A stretch of DNA of 64,000 nt from JAHBVL01 sp963712055 (GTDB taxonomy: Bacteria > Chloroflexota > Chloroflexia > Thermomicrobiales > UBA6265), in the NCBI GenBank assembly GCA_963712055.1, contig CAVQGN010000001.1, positions 124,001 through 188,000 of the forward strand. The letters are read 5' to 3'. The position numbers and the translations under genes are program-made. Shown here in pieces: positions 8,727 to 17,345 of this stretch. The number at the start of each line of letters is the position of its first letter. The stretch's first letter is position 1. The notes beneath the pieces were generated by a model that saw nothing but the letters and a program-made list of their open reading frames with translations, had not been told where the DNA came from and did not search any database.

Positions 8727-9833
8727 TTACGTGTCCCGCAAGATCCGGCTCGCAACCGCTTCGCCGAACTCTCTGGTCCCGACTGCACGACTGGTCGACG
8801 TTGCGATATCTGGAGTGCGAATACCTTCGCCGATCGTGTCGATAACCGCTGTTTCGACGGCGAGTGATTCTGCAGATAGACCAAGAGACAGGTTGAGCAG
8901 GAGCGCAAACGACAGAATTGTCCCGGTAGGATTGGCCCGATCCTGACCCGCCATCGCTGGAGCGCTGCCGTGGATTGGCTCGTAGAGACCCTTGCGCCCA
9001 CCGTTTGCATTCGATTCGCGCGCACCGAGGCTTGCGGACGGCAGAAGGCCAATCGAGCCCGCCAGCACGCTTGCTTCGTCGGTGAGAATGTCGCCGAACA
9101 TGTTTTCCATCACGATCACATCGAAACGCGAGGGTTGGCGAATCAGGCGCATGGCCATCGCGTCGACCAGGACATGTTCGACTGTGACATCGGGATACTC
9201 CGGTGCTAATTCGTCCACGATTTCCCGCCAGAGCCGTGACGTTGCCAGCACGTTCGACTTGTCGACGCTGGCAAGATGGTTTCTGCGGGTTCGCGCCAAT
9301 TCGAACGCAAGCCTGACCACCCGTTCAATCTCGGATTCGCGATAGCGCATGGTGTCGACAGCTGATCTGCCGTTGTTGGAAACCCACTGCTTGGATGGCT
9401 TGCCGAAATAGATTCCGCCAGTCAACTCGCGGACGACGATCAGGTCAACATCCCGGACGATCTCAGCTTTGACTGGCGACGCACCTTCGAGCGATGGGAT
9501 GACCGAAACTGGTCGGAGATTGGCATAGAGCCCCATCGCCTTGCGCAAGGCGAGGAGACCTCGTTCCGGGCGAAGATCAATATCGACGGTATCCCATTTC
9601 GGTCCGCCTACTGCGCCAAGCAAGATCGCGTCGGCGGCCTTGGAAAGCTCAATATCCTCGGGACGAAGCGGCACACCGTAGGCATCGAACGCAGCTCCAC
9701 CGATCGCCACATCTTCACGCTCGAATCGATGGCCGAAACGCACTTCGACCGCATTCATCACGACCTCAGTCGCGCCGACGATTTCCGGGCCCACGCCATC
9801 GCCGGGCATCAGCACAAGAGATGCTCTCACCAC
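8727..9833 (-). CDS. leuB: 3-isopropylmalate dehydrogenase
   Basis: LeuB oxidatively decarboxylates 3-isopropylmalate to 2-oxoisocaproate with NAD+. LVLMPGDGVGPEIVG opens the protein. VVRELTGGIYFGKP and the substrate-binding VDAMAMRLIRQP follow, then ENMFGDILTDEASVLAGS with its metal-binding Asp residues, and EPIHGSAPAMAGQ for NAD. The length is 368 aa at most. Two GTG codons lie in tandem at 9833 and 9830, and GAGG spacing favours the second. It is the last gene of the ilv-leu unit, 98 nt after leuD, and a candidate promoter with a palindrome lies in that gap. Confidence 0.95.
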   Translation of the reverse strand: MVRASLVLMPGDGVGPEIVGATEVVMNAVEVRFGHRFEREDVAIGGAAFDAYGVPLRPEDIELSKAADAILLGAVGGPKWDTVDIDLRPERGLLALRKAMGLYANLRPVSVIPSLEGASPVKAEIVRDVDLIVVRELTGGIYFGKPSKQWVSNNGRSAVDTMRYRESEIERVVRLAFELARTRRNHLASVDKSNVLATSRLWREIVDELAPEYPDVTVEHVLVDAMAMRLIRQPSRFDVIVMENMFGDILTDEASVLAGSIGLLPSASLGARESNANGGRKGLYEPIHGSAPAMAGQDRANPTGTILSFALLLNLSLGLSAESLAVETAVIDTIGEGIRTPDIATSTSRAVGTREFGEAVASRILRDT

Positions 9834-9902
9834 TTCCTCAGCTTCCGATCACAGGAAACCCCAAGCAGCCATGCCTGGAATCCCACGCGGGACTACGCAC
9901 TG

Positions 9903-9923
9903 GAATACTGACCGTCAGTATTC
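9903..9923. promoter_or_regulatory. 21-bp perfect palindrome (operator candidate) before leuB
   Basis: GAATACTGAC and GTCAGTATTC flank a single central base between leuD and leuB. No T-run follows on either strand, so it is not a typical terminator. It overlaps the -10 element of a candidate leuB promoter, as a repressor operator would. Confidence 0.55.
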
Positions 9924-9945
9924 ACAAAACTCTATCCTGCGTCAA
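9917..9945 (-). promoter_or_regulatory. leuB: Candidate internal promoter for leuB
   Basis: On the minus strand TTGACG (9940-9945, within the end of leuD) is followed after 17 nt by AATACT (9917-9922). The -10 is only four of six to consensus and lies inside the 21-bp palindrome. Confidence 0.4.
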
Positions 9946-10531
9946 CCACTGGCATCCAGACTGGGCGAGTCGCTTCGTATCGGCTGATGTCGTCTCCATG
10001 TTTTTCCGTCAAACCGATATCGTCGAGGCCTTCGAGAAGACGATACTGCGTAAATTCGTCAAGCGGAAACTCGACTTCGACCCCAATCTCCGGAACCGAC
10101 AAGGTCCGGTTGGCGATATCGATCGAGATCTGGAGTCCAGGCTCGGACGCAGCCGCGTTCAGCAGGAGCTCACCAACTTCAGGATCGACCACGATCGGAA
10201 CAAGCCCAGATTTGGTTGAGTTGTTTCGAAAGATATCGCCGAATCGAGGGGAGATTACTGCTTGAATTCCATAGTCCATCAGCGCCCAGACAGCGTGTTC
10301 GCGTGAAGAACCGACACCAAAGTTCGGACCGGCGATCAAGATGCTGCCATCCGCGAATTCTGGTTTGTTCAGCACGAACTCGGGATCCTGCTTCCAGCTC
10401 GAAAAGAGTCCCTCGCCGAATCCAGTGCGTTCGACCCGTTTCAGCCAGACCGCCGGAATGATCTGATCGGTGTCGACGTCACTCCGATCGAGTGGGATCG
10501 CTGTTCCGGAGATGTTTTCGACCTTTCTCAT
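9932..10531 (-). CDS. leuD: 3-isopropylmalate dehydratase small subunit
   Basis: LeuD is the swivel subunit of isopropylmalate isomerase, which interconverts 2- and 3-isopropylmalate with LeuC. It shows IPLDRSDVDTDQIIPAVWLK near residues 12-31 and the conserved GPNFGVGSSREHAVWAL near 68-84, then AVISPRFGDIFRNN. The length of 199 aa is normal. It starts 4 nt after the leuC stop, so the subunits are coupled at the level of translation. Confidence 0.95.
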   Translation of the reverse strand: MRKVENISGTAIPLDRSDVDTDQIIPAVWLKRVERTGFGEGLFSSWKQDPEFVLNKPEFADGSILIAGPNFGVGSSREHAVWALMDYGIQAVISPRFGDIFRNNSTKSGLVPIVVDPEVGELLLNAAASEPGLQISIDIANRTLSVPEIGVEVEFPLDEFTQYRLLEGLDDIGLTEKHGDDISRYEATRPVWMPVVDAG

Positions 10532-10535
10532 TGCA

Positions 10536-11945
10536 TCACCCCAGATCTGAGGGCGTTGCGAACACCCCGGCTATGGCCGTCGCAGCGGCAACGGCGGGCG
10601 AAACGAGATGGGTGCGACCACCTTTGCCCTGTCGTCCTTCGAAATTGCGGTTGCTTGTCGAGGCGCAGCGTTGACCGGGTGTGAGTTGATCAGGATTCAT
10701 CCCGAGACACATCGAACAACCGGCTGAACGCCACTCGAAACCAGCATCGAGGAAGACCCTGTCGAGACCTTCCTGTTCTGCCTGGATCTTGACTCTCATC
10801 GAACCTGGAACCACGATACCCTGGACCCCGGAGGCGACTCGGTTGCCGCCCAGTACGCTAGCGGCGAGTCGGAGATCCTCGATCCGGCTGTTGGTGCAGG
10901 AACCGATGAACACGACGTCGACCGGGATGTCGCGAATCGGCGTGCCGGCGCGGAGATCCATGTAAGCCAGCGCCCGAGAGGCGGCTTCGCGGGAATTGGG
11001 ATCCTGGAAGGAATCTGGATCAGGGACGACGGCGTTGATCGAAGCGACCTGAGCCGGATTGGTCCCCCAGGAGACATGAGGATAGATCTGGTTTCCGTCG
11101 AGAACGACTTCCTCGTCGAAATGAGCGCCTTCGTCAGTTGGCAGTGAGCGCCAGTCGTCCATGGCGACGTTCCAGGCGGCGCCCTTGGGGGCATACTCGC
11201 GACCTTCGACGTAGGCAAAGGTCGTGTCATCTGGCGCGATCATCCCGGCCCTCGCGCCGGCCTCGATCGACATGTTGCAGATTGTCATCCGACCTTCCAT
11301 CGAAAGCCCGCGGATCACCGAACCGCGATACTCGATGATGTGCCCTATCCCGCCACCAGTGCCGATCTTGCCGATGATGGCCAGGATGACGTCCTTGGCG
11401 GTTGCGCCGTGACCGAGTGTGCCGTTGACGGTGATCGCCATCGATCTTGGTTTGCTGGCGGGAAGGGTCTGAGTCGCGAGCACATGCTCGACCTCGCTAG
11501 TGCCAATACCAAATGCCAGCGCTCCAAATGCGCCATGCGTGGAGGTATGACTGTCGCCACAAACGATGGTCATGCCCGGCAAAGTGATGCCTTGTTCCGG
11601 GCCGATGACATGGACGATTCCCTGACCGGCATCACCCATTGGGTAGAGCTTGATTCCGAAATCCTCGCAGTTGCGTGTGAGTTCTGACACCTGCTTGGCC
11701 GAAATCGGATCTCTAATCGGCTGGTCGATATGCATCGTCGGAACGTTGTGATCGGCGGTTGCAATGGTGAGATCGGGCCGGTGGACAGTGCGACCACTCA
11801 ACCGGAGCCCCTCGAATGCTTGCGGAGACGTCACTTCGTGGACAAGATGCATGTCGATAAAGAGAAGGTCTGGTTCCTGGTCGGCTGATCGCACAACATG
11901 GCGATCCCAGACCTTCTGACTCAATGTTCGCGGTTTACTACCCAT
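10536..11945 (-). CDS. leuC: 3-isopropylmalate dehydratase large subunit
   Basis: LeuC is the 4Fe-4S catalytic subunit of isopropylmalate isomerase. Family marks are FIDMHLVHEVTSPQAFEGLR, CGDSHTSTHGAFGALAFGIG, FIGSCTNSRIEDLR and SAGCSMCLGMNPDQL; the cysteines of the last two, with an earlier one, ligate the cluster. The length is 469 aa. The ATG at 11945 lies 6 nt beyond the leuA stop with GGAGTTGA as ribosome site. It sits between leuA and leuD in a tightly packed run. Confidence 0.95.
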   Translation of the reverse strand: MGSKPRTLSQKVWDRHVVRSADQEPDLLFIDMHLVHEVTSPQAFEGLRLSGRTVHRPDLTIATADHNVPTMHIDQPIRDPISAKQVSELTRNCEDFGIKLYPMGDAGQGIVHVIGPEQGITLPGMTIVCGDSHTSTHGAFGALAFGIGTSEVEHVLATQTLPASKPRSMAITVNGTLGHGATAKDVILAIIGKIGTGGGIGHIIEYRGSVIRGLSMEGRMTICNMSIEAGARAGMIAPDDTTFAYVEGREYAPKGAAWNVAMDDWRSLPTDEGAHFDEEVVLDGNQIYPHVSWGTNPAQVASINAVVPDPDSFQDPNSREAASRALAYMDLRAGTPIRDIPVDVVFIGSCTNSRIEDLRLAASVLGGNRVASGVQGIVVPGSMRVKIQAEQEGLDRVFLDAGFEWRSAGCSMCLGMNPDQLTPGQRCASTSNRNFEGRQGKGGRTHLVSPAVAAATAIAGVFATPSDLG

Positions 11946-11951
11946 TGCTGG

Positions 11952-13520
11952 TCAACTCCATCGAGAAACCGATGATCCTGCCAGCACCGTTGATGGCTCC
12001 CCAGAGACAATCTTGCTCAACGCATCAATATATGCACGGGCACTTGCTTCGACGATGTCGGTGGCAAGACCGTGGCCGGTGTAAATCTGGTCCGCGGCGC
12101 GCAAACGGACATGAACCTGTCCTTGGGCATCCTCGCCCGGCGTGACCGCCTCAACCTGGTAGTACTCGAGTTCGGGTTCCATGCCGACGGCGACATTGAT
12201 CGCCTGGTAGAGAGCGTCGACTGGGCCGTTGCCTTCACCGTCGCCAGCCACGCGATCATCGCCATGAGCGAGCACCACTGACGCAGACGCAGGTTCGCCT
12301 GATGCGATATCTACCCGCCACTGGATCATCCGGTACACATCATCGCGTGTCTGCTGCTGATGTCGCACCAGCGCGATCAGGTCGGCCGCCGTGACCTTCT
12401 TTTTCTTGTCGGCCAAATCGAGAAAAGCGAGGTAGGCGGTCTGCAATTCGTCGTCCTCGAGGGTGAGCCCGAGTTCGGCCATTGCGTTGCGGAACCCGGC
12501 TCGACCCGAATGCTTGCCAAGCACCAGTTTGGTCCCTTCCCAGCCAACATCTTCCGGGTTCATGATCTCGTAGGTGGTCCGTTCCTTGAGCATGCCGTCC
12601 TGGTGAATCCCGGCTTCATGCGCGAACGCGTTTTCGCCGACGATCGCTTTGTTCACCTGCACTGCAATGCCCGTGATTCCGCTCACGAGGCGGCTCGTGG
12701 GCACGATCCGCTCTTTCTTGATTCCGGTCCATGCGCCGTTGAAGCGGTCGCCTCGAGTCGAAAGCGCCATCACAATCTCTTCGATCGCCGTGTTGCCAGC
12801 TCGCTCACCGATACCGTTGACCGTGACTTCGACTTGGCGAGCGCCGGCCGCGATCGCGGCGAGGGTATTGGCGGTCGCCATCCCAAGATCGTTGTGGCAG
12901 TGAACTGAAATGATCGCGTTTTCGATCCCGGTCACGTTTTCCTGCAGGTAGGTCATCAGATTCGCGTATTCGGTTGGGGTGGTGTACCCGACGGTATCCG
13001 GCACGTTGAGGGTTGTGGCTCCGGCTTCGATGGCGCGCGAGAAGACCTCGACAAGGTAATCCCAGTCGGAACGAGTGGCATCCTCAGCGGAGAACTCAAC
13101 GTCATCGACCAACGAATGCGCCAACGCCACCATTTCGCCGACCCGCTGGAGTACGTCCTCGCGCGACATCTTCAATTTGTGCTCCAGATGGATATCAGAG
13201 GTGGCAATGAAGGTGTGGATCCGGGGCTTTTCCGCCCCGGACACCGCTTTGCCACATTGCTCGATATCTTTGCGATTCGCGCGGGCCAGACCAGCAACGC
13301 TTGCACCCTTGACGCGATTCGCGATGAGCTTGACCGACTCGAAATCCCCTGGAGAGGCCGCCGGAAAGCCCGCTTCGATAATGTCGACACCGAGGTCGAC
13401 GAGCGCGTCGGCCACCTTCAGCTTCTCCTCGACCGTCATCGTTGCCCCGGGCGATTGCTCACCGTCGCGCAACGTGGTGTCGAAGATCAGGACTTGTTTC
13501 GATACGTCGGGTTCACTCAT
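11952..13520 (-). CDS. leuA: 2-isopropylmalate synthase
   Basis: LeuA condenses acetyl-CoA with 2-oxoisovalerate, the first committed step to leucine. The TIM-barrel begins with FDTTLRDGEQSPGA near residue 13, which holds the metal-binding Asp. The HCHNDLGMA motif supplies the metal-binding histidines and NGIGERAGN follows. The C-terminal portion (about residues 390-510) is the LeuA regulatory domain, so leucine feedback inhibition is expected. The length of 522 aa fits the standard bacterial form. GGGAG lies 6 nt before the ATG. It is 27 nt downstream of ilvC. Confidence 0.95.
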   Translation of the reverse strand: MSEPDVSKQVLIFDTTLRDGEQSPGATMTVEEKLKVADALVDLGVDIIEAGFPAASPGDFESVKLIANRVKGASVAGLARANRKDIEQCGKAVSGAEKPRIHTFIATSDIHLEHKLKMSREDVLQRVGEMVALAHSLVDDVEFSAEDATRSDWDYLVEVFSRAIEAGATTLNVPDTVGYTTPTEYANLMTYLQENVTGIENAIISVHCHNDLGMATANTLAAIAAGARQVEVTVNGIGERAGNTAIEEIVMALSTRGDRFNGAWTGIKKERIVPTSRLVSGITGIAVQVNKAIVGENAFAHEAGIHQDGMLKERTTYEIMNPEDVGWEGTKLVLGKHSGRAGFRNAMAELGLTLEDDELQTAYLAFLDLADKKKKVTAADLIALVRHQQQTRDDVYRMIQWRVDIASGEPASASVVLAHGDDRVAGDGEGNGPVDALYQAINVAVGMEPELEYYQVEAVTPGEDAQGQVHVRLRAADQIYTGHGLATDIVEASARAYIDALSKIVSGEPSTVLAGSSVSRWS

Positions 13521-13547
13521 GCCGGACTCCCTTGCTTCATTTCGTGT

Positions 13548-14561
13548 CTATTGGGCTGGTGCTTTGCCGGGCTGCAGGAAGGTCATCATCCCGCGGAGTT
13601 CTTTGCCAACCTGTTCGATCTCGGCATTGGCGTGCTCCTCGCGCATGGCGATAAACGCCTCTCGGCCGGACGCGTTTTCTTCGATCCAGTTCTTCGCCCA
13701 GGTTCCGTCCTGGATGTCGGTCAGGATCTGATCCATCGCATCACGCGTGTGATCGTCAATGATTTTTGGACCGGCGGTGTAGTCGCCATATTCAGCGGTG
13801 TCGCTGACGGAGTAGCGCATATATGAGAGACCGCCGGTGTAGAAGAGATCTACGATCAGCTTCAACTCATGCAGGCACTCGAAATAAGCGACCTCTGGCT
13901 GATACCCGGCGGCCACCAGCTTGTTGAAGGCAGACTCGACGAGCGCCGAGACCCCGCCACAGAGAACAACCTGCTCACCGAAGAGATCAGTTTCGGTTTC
14001 TTCCTTGAATGTTGTTTCGATGACGCCAGCTTTGGTAGACCCAAGCCCCTTCGCATAGGCGAGACCCGTTTCGCGGGCATGACCAGTGGCGTCCTGGTGA
14101 ACTGCGATCAGTGCCGGGACGCCAACACCTTCCTGGTAGAGCTCGCGCACGCGATGGCCCGGGCTCTTCGGCGCGATCATCACCACGTCAACGCCCTCGC
14201 CGGGAGCAATCTGACCGAAATTGATGTTGAAGCCGTGAGCGAACATCAACGTTTTGCCTGGTGTGAGATGCTGGGCGATCTCGTTGTCATAGACCGACTT
14301 CTGGGTTTGGTCCGGGATGACGATCATGATGACGTCAGCCGCTGCCGCTGCGTCGGCGACGTTCATGACCTCGAACCCTTCCGCTTCCGCCTTCGCCCGA
14401 CTCTTGGATCCTTGGTGCAAGCCAACAATGACTTTCAAACCCGAGTCGCGCAGATTCTGGGCGTGGGCGTGGCCCTGACTTCCATAACCTATGACCGCGA
14501 TGGTCTTTCCCTGTAGCGGTGCAAGACTCGCGTCCCCGTCGTAGTAAATCGTTGCTGGCAC
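13548..14561 (-). CDS. ilvC: Ketol-acid reductoisomerase (class I)
   Basis: IlvC isomerises and reduces 2-acetolactate or acetohydroxybutyrate with Mg2+ and NADPH. The Rossmann motif IGYGSQGHAHAQNLRDSG lies near residues 24-41 and is followed by the DVIMIVIPDQTQ strand. The C-terminal knotted domain has EETETDLFGEQVVLCGG, with Mg-binding acids, and ELKLIVDLFYTGGL. At 337 aa it is the short class I form. It starts with GTG behind GGAGGAG. The dihydroxyacid dehydratase gene ilvD, the next pathway step, is not in the window. Confidence 0.97.
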   Translation of the reverse strand: MPATIYYDGDASLAPLQGKTIAVIGYGSQGHAHAQNLRDSGLKVIVGLHQGSKSRAKAEAEGFEVMNVADAAAAADVIMIVIPDQTQKSVYDNEIAQHLTPGKTLMFAHGFNINFGQIAPGEGVDVVMIAPKSPGHRVRELYQEGVGVPALIAVHQDATGHARETGLAYAKGLGSTKAGVIETTFKEETETDLFGEQVVLCGGVSALVESAFNKLVAAGYQPEVAYFECLHELKLIVDLFYTGGLSYMRYSVSDTAEYGDYTAGPKIIDDHTRDAMDQILTDIQDGTWAKNWIEENASGREAFIAMREEHANAEIEQVGKELRGMMTFLQPGKAPAQ

Positions 14562-14629
14562 GTTTCTTCTCCTCCAACCCGGTTCATTTCGGCGCCTGGT
14601 CCCTCCAGACGACCCGTTTTCACGTTGCT

Positions 14630-15199
14630 CTAGACTGGTGTCGCCGCGTTGACATCAGCTGCGTGTGAGGGTAAACCCTTCCCGGAAATCGCTCCAGACC
14701 CTCTGGCCATGGCAACAGCGCCCGTGCGCACCTGCTCTTTGATGCCGAACGGTTTGAGCATGGCGATCAGTGAGTCGATTTGTTCAGATGGCCCGGTCAT
14801 TTCGATCAAAACCGAATTCGGACTGGCATCGACCACTCTCGCGTTGAACATCTGCGCAATCAGGAGGATTTCCTGGCGGGTCTGGTTCTTAGCGGCGACT
14901 TTGACCAGAGCCATCTCGTGGGCGATAGTCGGCGAGTCGGTAAGATCAGTCACCTTCAGCACTTCGAGCAGTTTGTACAGCTGCTTGCCAGCCTGTTCGA
15001 TATCCGCGTCATTTCCATTGACCACCAGGGTCATCCGTGAAACCCCTGGTTGCTCCGAATGACCGACAGTAATCGAATCGATATTGAACGAACGTCGGCG
15101 GAGCAGCGAAACGACTCGATTGAGCACGCCGGGGTGGTCTTCAACCATCACCACAAACGTATGGCGGCGCGCGGTGTGGGCATCCTGTGAGACAGTCAT
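14630..15199 (-). CDS. ilvN: Acetolactate synthase regulatory (small) subunit
   Basis: The small subunit stimulates IlvB and confers valine feedback. The N-terminal ACT domain (VVMVEDHPGVLNRVVSLLRR, then FNIDSITVGHSE) occupies residues of about 12-90. The C-terminal ALS_ss_C domain (TRQEILLIAQMFNARVVD, then MTGPSEQIDSLIAMLKPFGI) follows. The length of 189 aa is the long IlvH/IlvN form. It begins 21 nt after ilvB, so stoichiometric expression is likely. An alternative symbol is ilvH. Confidence 0.93.
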   Translation of the reverse strand: MTVSQDAHTARRHTFVVMVEDHPGVLNRVVSLLRRRSFNIDSITVGHSEQPGVSRMTLVVNGNDADIEQAGKQLYKLLEVLKVTDLTDSPTIAHEMALVKVAAKNQTRQEILLIAQMFNARVVDASPNSVLIEMTGPSEQIDSLIAMLKPFGIKEQVRTGAVAMARGSGAISGKGLPSHAADVNAATPV

Positions 15200-15220
15200 G
15201 GTTACTTTCGTCCTCTGCTG

Positions 15221-16993
15221 CTAGTGGTCTTCGAACCGGTGATGCATCATGTCGGCATTGCTGGCCCCGGGTGGCACGATCGGCCAGACGTTTGCTTCCG
15301 GCTCGATCACAAAATCGATGACCACCGGTCCCGGTGTCGCCTGGGCCATGCGGATAGCGGGGAGGATTTCATCGTCCCTCGTCACTCTGATCCCGGTCGC
15401 GCCATACGCTTCCGCGAGTTTGACGAAATCGGGTCCGTAAATCTCGACCTCAGAGTAGTTTTTCTGGTGGAAGAGGTCCTGCCATTGCCGGACCATCCCG
15501 AGATAGCCGTTGTTGATGACCGCAATCCGGACATCGAGTTTTTCCTGGACGCAGGTGGCGAGTTCGTTCAACGACATCTGGAAGCCCCCATCACCGACGA
15601 TCGTCCAGACCTCGAGATCGGGTCGACCGATCTTTGCCCCGACCGCCGATGGCAGCCCGTAACCCATGGTGCCAAGACCACCGGAGGTCAGCCACCGATT
15701 CGGATGGTCGAGCCCGAGATGCTGAGCGGCCCACATCTGGTGCTGTCCAACATCAGTGGCATAGATCGCTTCGCCATTCGTCGCTTCGGCAATCGCTCGA
15801 ATGATGGTGTAGGGCTCTGGCCACTCGGGTCGATCTTCAAGCGCGGTTTCGAGCGCCACATTGCGTTGTGACTCGATCCACTGGTGCCAGTCGCCCCGCT
15901 TCGCTTCGTTGACCTGCGTCAGGAGAAGCGGGAGAACTTCGGCTGCATCGCCCACCACCGGCACCGTAGTGGGGATGTTTTTGCCGATTTCAGCAGGATC
16001 GATATCGATATGAACGATTTTCGCTTTCGGCGCGAACTCGGTCGTCTTGCCCGTGGCGCGATCATCGAAGCGAGCGCCGATGTTGACCAGAAGATCACAT
16101 TCTTCCAATGCCCGGTTGACATGGCGATGACCGTGCATACCCATCAGTCCCAACGCCAGCGGATGGGATTCCGGAAAGCAACCCTGACCGAGCAGCGTGA
16201 AGATGACCGGGGTCTGGGTTTTCTCGACGAGTTCCGAGAACGGCTCTTCAGCGTTGGCCAGCATAATGCCATGGCCAGCCATAATGACTGGTCGTTTGGC
16301 TTTGTTGAGCAGGTCGGCCGCCAGTTTGACTTGCCGCATATTGGGTTTCATCGTCGGTTGGTACCCGCGTCGGTCTTTGTGCTCGACTGGCGTGTACTTC
16401 GCGGTTTGGAGAAAGACGTTCTTAGGGATATCAACCAGCACCGGTCCCGGCCGTCCTGAACGAGCGAGATAAAAGGCTTCCTTGATCGTGTCGGCAATTT
16501 CATCGGCCGACTGGACGAGGTAGTTGTGCTTGGTCACCGGCAACGTAATACCGGTGATATCAACTTCCTGAAATGCATCGAGCCCGATGAACTGTTGCCC
16601 GACTTGACCTGTGATCGCCACCATAGGCACGGAATCGAGATGCGCATTGGCGAGACCGGTCACCAGATTCGTCGCTCCCGGTCCCGACGTTGCGATACAA
16701 ACGCCAACTTTGCCGGTTGCCCGAGCGTATCCGTCGGCGGCCAACGCAGCCCACTGTTCGAATCGAACAAGAACGTGATGGAATCCGGCCGACGGGAGAG
16801 AATCATAGAGTGGGATCACGGCTCCGCCGGGATAACCGAAGACAACGTCAACCCCTTCTGCCTCGAGAGCGCGACAGGTAATCTGGCTCCCGGTTAGCAA
16901 CTCCGCTTCGCTCTTGACGCTCTTTGCCGCGCCATTCTGATCGCGACCGTTCCGCGCCACTGGTGAAGACGTCGTTTCTTTCAAAGTCACCAT
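15221..16993 (-). CDS. ilvB: Acetolactate synthase catalytic (large) subunit
   Basis: IlvB is a ThDP- and FAD-dependent enzyme that makes acetolactate and acetohydroxybutyrate. The ATG at 16993 (590 aa) is chosen because AAGGGGA precedes it and because codons further upstream run through the leader terminator. The PYR domain has VFGYPGGAVIPLYD and the catalytic Glu79. The ThDP motif GDGGFQMSLNELAT and NNGYLGMVRQWQ are intact. Around the catalytic Glu the sequence reads RFEQWAALAADGYARATG where most homologues have RHEQGA, an unusual change. It is the first structural gene of the operon, behind a leader peptide and terminator. Confidence 0.95.
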   Translation of the reverse strand: MVTLKETTSSPVARNGRDQNGAAKSVKSEAELLTGSQITCRALEAEGVDVVFGYPGGAVIPLYDSLPSAGFHHVLVRFEQWAALAADGYARATGKVGVCIATSGPGATNLVTGLANAHLDSVPMVAITGQVGQQFIGLDAFQEVDITGITLPVTKHNYLVQSADEIADTIKEAFYLARSGRPGPVLVDIPKNVFLQTAKYTPVEHKDRRGYQPTMKPNMRQVKLAADLLNKAKRPVIMAGHGIMLANAEEPFSELVEKTQTPVIFTLLGQGCFPESHPLALGLMGMHGHRHVNRALEECDLLVNIGARFDDRATGKTTEFAPKAKIVHIDIDPAEIGKNIPTTVPVVGDAAEVLPLLLTQVNEAKRGDWHQWIESQRNVALETALEDRPEWPEPYTIIRAIAEATNGEAIYATDVGQHQMWAAQHLGLDHPNRWLTSGGLGTMGYGLPSAVGAKIGRPDLEVWTIVGDGGFQMSLNELATCVQEKLDVRIAVINNGYLGMVRQWQDLFHQKNYSEVEIYGPDFVKLAEAYGATGIRVTRDDEILPAIRMAQATPGPVVIDFVIEPEANVWPIVPPGASNADMMHHRFEDH

Positions 16994-17048
16994 TCCAGAT
17001 CCCCTTCGTGCTAAGACGCCGTCACATCGATTTCTGACTGCGACCAAC

Positions 17049-17072
17049 AAAAAAACCTCCCGGTCTGGGAGG
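17049..17072 (-). terminator. Intrinsic terminator in the ilvB leader (attenuator)
   Basis: In the direction of ilvB, CCTCCC pairs with GGGAGG across a 5-nt AGACC loop, followed by seven T residues (17049-17055). It begins 31 nt after the stop codon of the leader peptide and ends 55 nt before the ilvB ATG. An antiterminator segment upstream can sequester its 5' arm. Confidence 0.8.
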
Positions 17073-17130
17073 CTGTCCTTCACTCTTGTCGCACTTGATC
17101 GTTTTATCGATCCCCGCTTGTCCAGCCTCC
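17068..17130 (-). promoter_or_regulatory. Antiterminator pairing of the ilv attenuator
   Basis: GGAGGCTG (17123-17130, codons 28-30 of the leader peptide) is exactly complementary to CAGCCTCC (17068-17075), which contains most of the 5' arm of the terminator. The two pairings exclude each other. A ribosome stalled on the Leu/Val/Ile codons would leave GGAGGCTG free and so favour read-through into ilvB. Confidence 0.7.
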
Positions 17131-17211
17131 AGCACCATATACGCTCCCCGTAAGGAGCGAAATAAGTACGAGACCAATTACGAGCGAACGATTGTTCACG
17201 ATTGACTCCAT
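17104..17211 (-). CDS. ilv-leu operon leader peptide, rich in Leu/Val/Ile
   Basis: This is a 35-codon ORF starting with ATG at 17211. Residues 9-20 read SLVIGLVLISLL, so five Leu, two Val and two Ile fill nine of the eleven positions from 10 to 20. It lies about 27 nt downstream of the predicted transcription start of a near-consensus promoter and just before a terminator. This matches the layout of classic ilv and leu leader peptides. The core Leu codons are all CTC or CTT, the Val codons GTA and the Ile codons ATT. No strong ribosome site is seen, so the start is inferred from context. A real single-span membrane peptide cannot be excluded. Confidence 0.7.
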   Translation of the reverse strand: MESIVNNRSLVIGLVLISLLTGSVYGAGGWTSGDR

Positions 17212-17244
17212 GCCAACACTGCGGCGATTCCCGCCGTTTAAAGG

Positions 17245-17273
17245 ATCATAGGGTACGCCCGAAATCGTGTCAA
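17245..17273 (-). promoter_or_regulatory. ilv-leu operon promoter
   Basis: On the minus strand a perfect TTGACA (17268-17273) is separated by exactly 17 nt from TATGAT (17245-17250). The predicted start near 17238 gives a short 5' leader to the peptide ATG at 17211. It is one of the best sigma70-type promoters in the window. Confidence 0.85.
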
Positions 17274-17345
17274 GCAAATGTGATGAACTTGCGCGTTCTA
17301 TCGAACCGATCCGAACAGCCGAGTGTGCCGCCATAGCCTGAAAAT

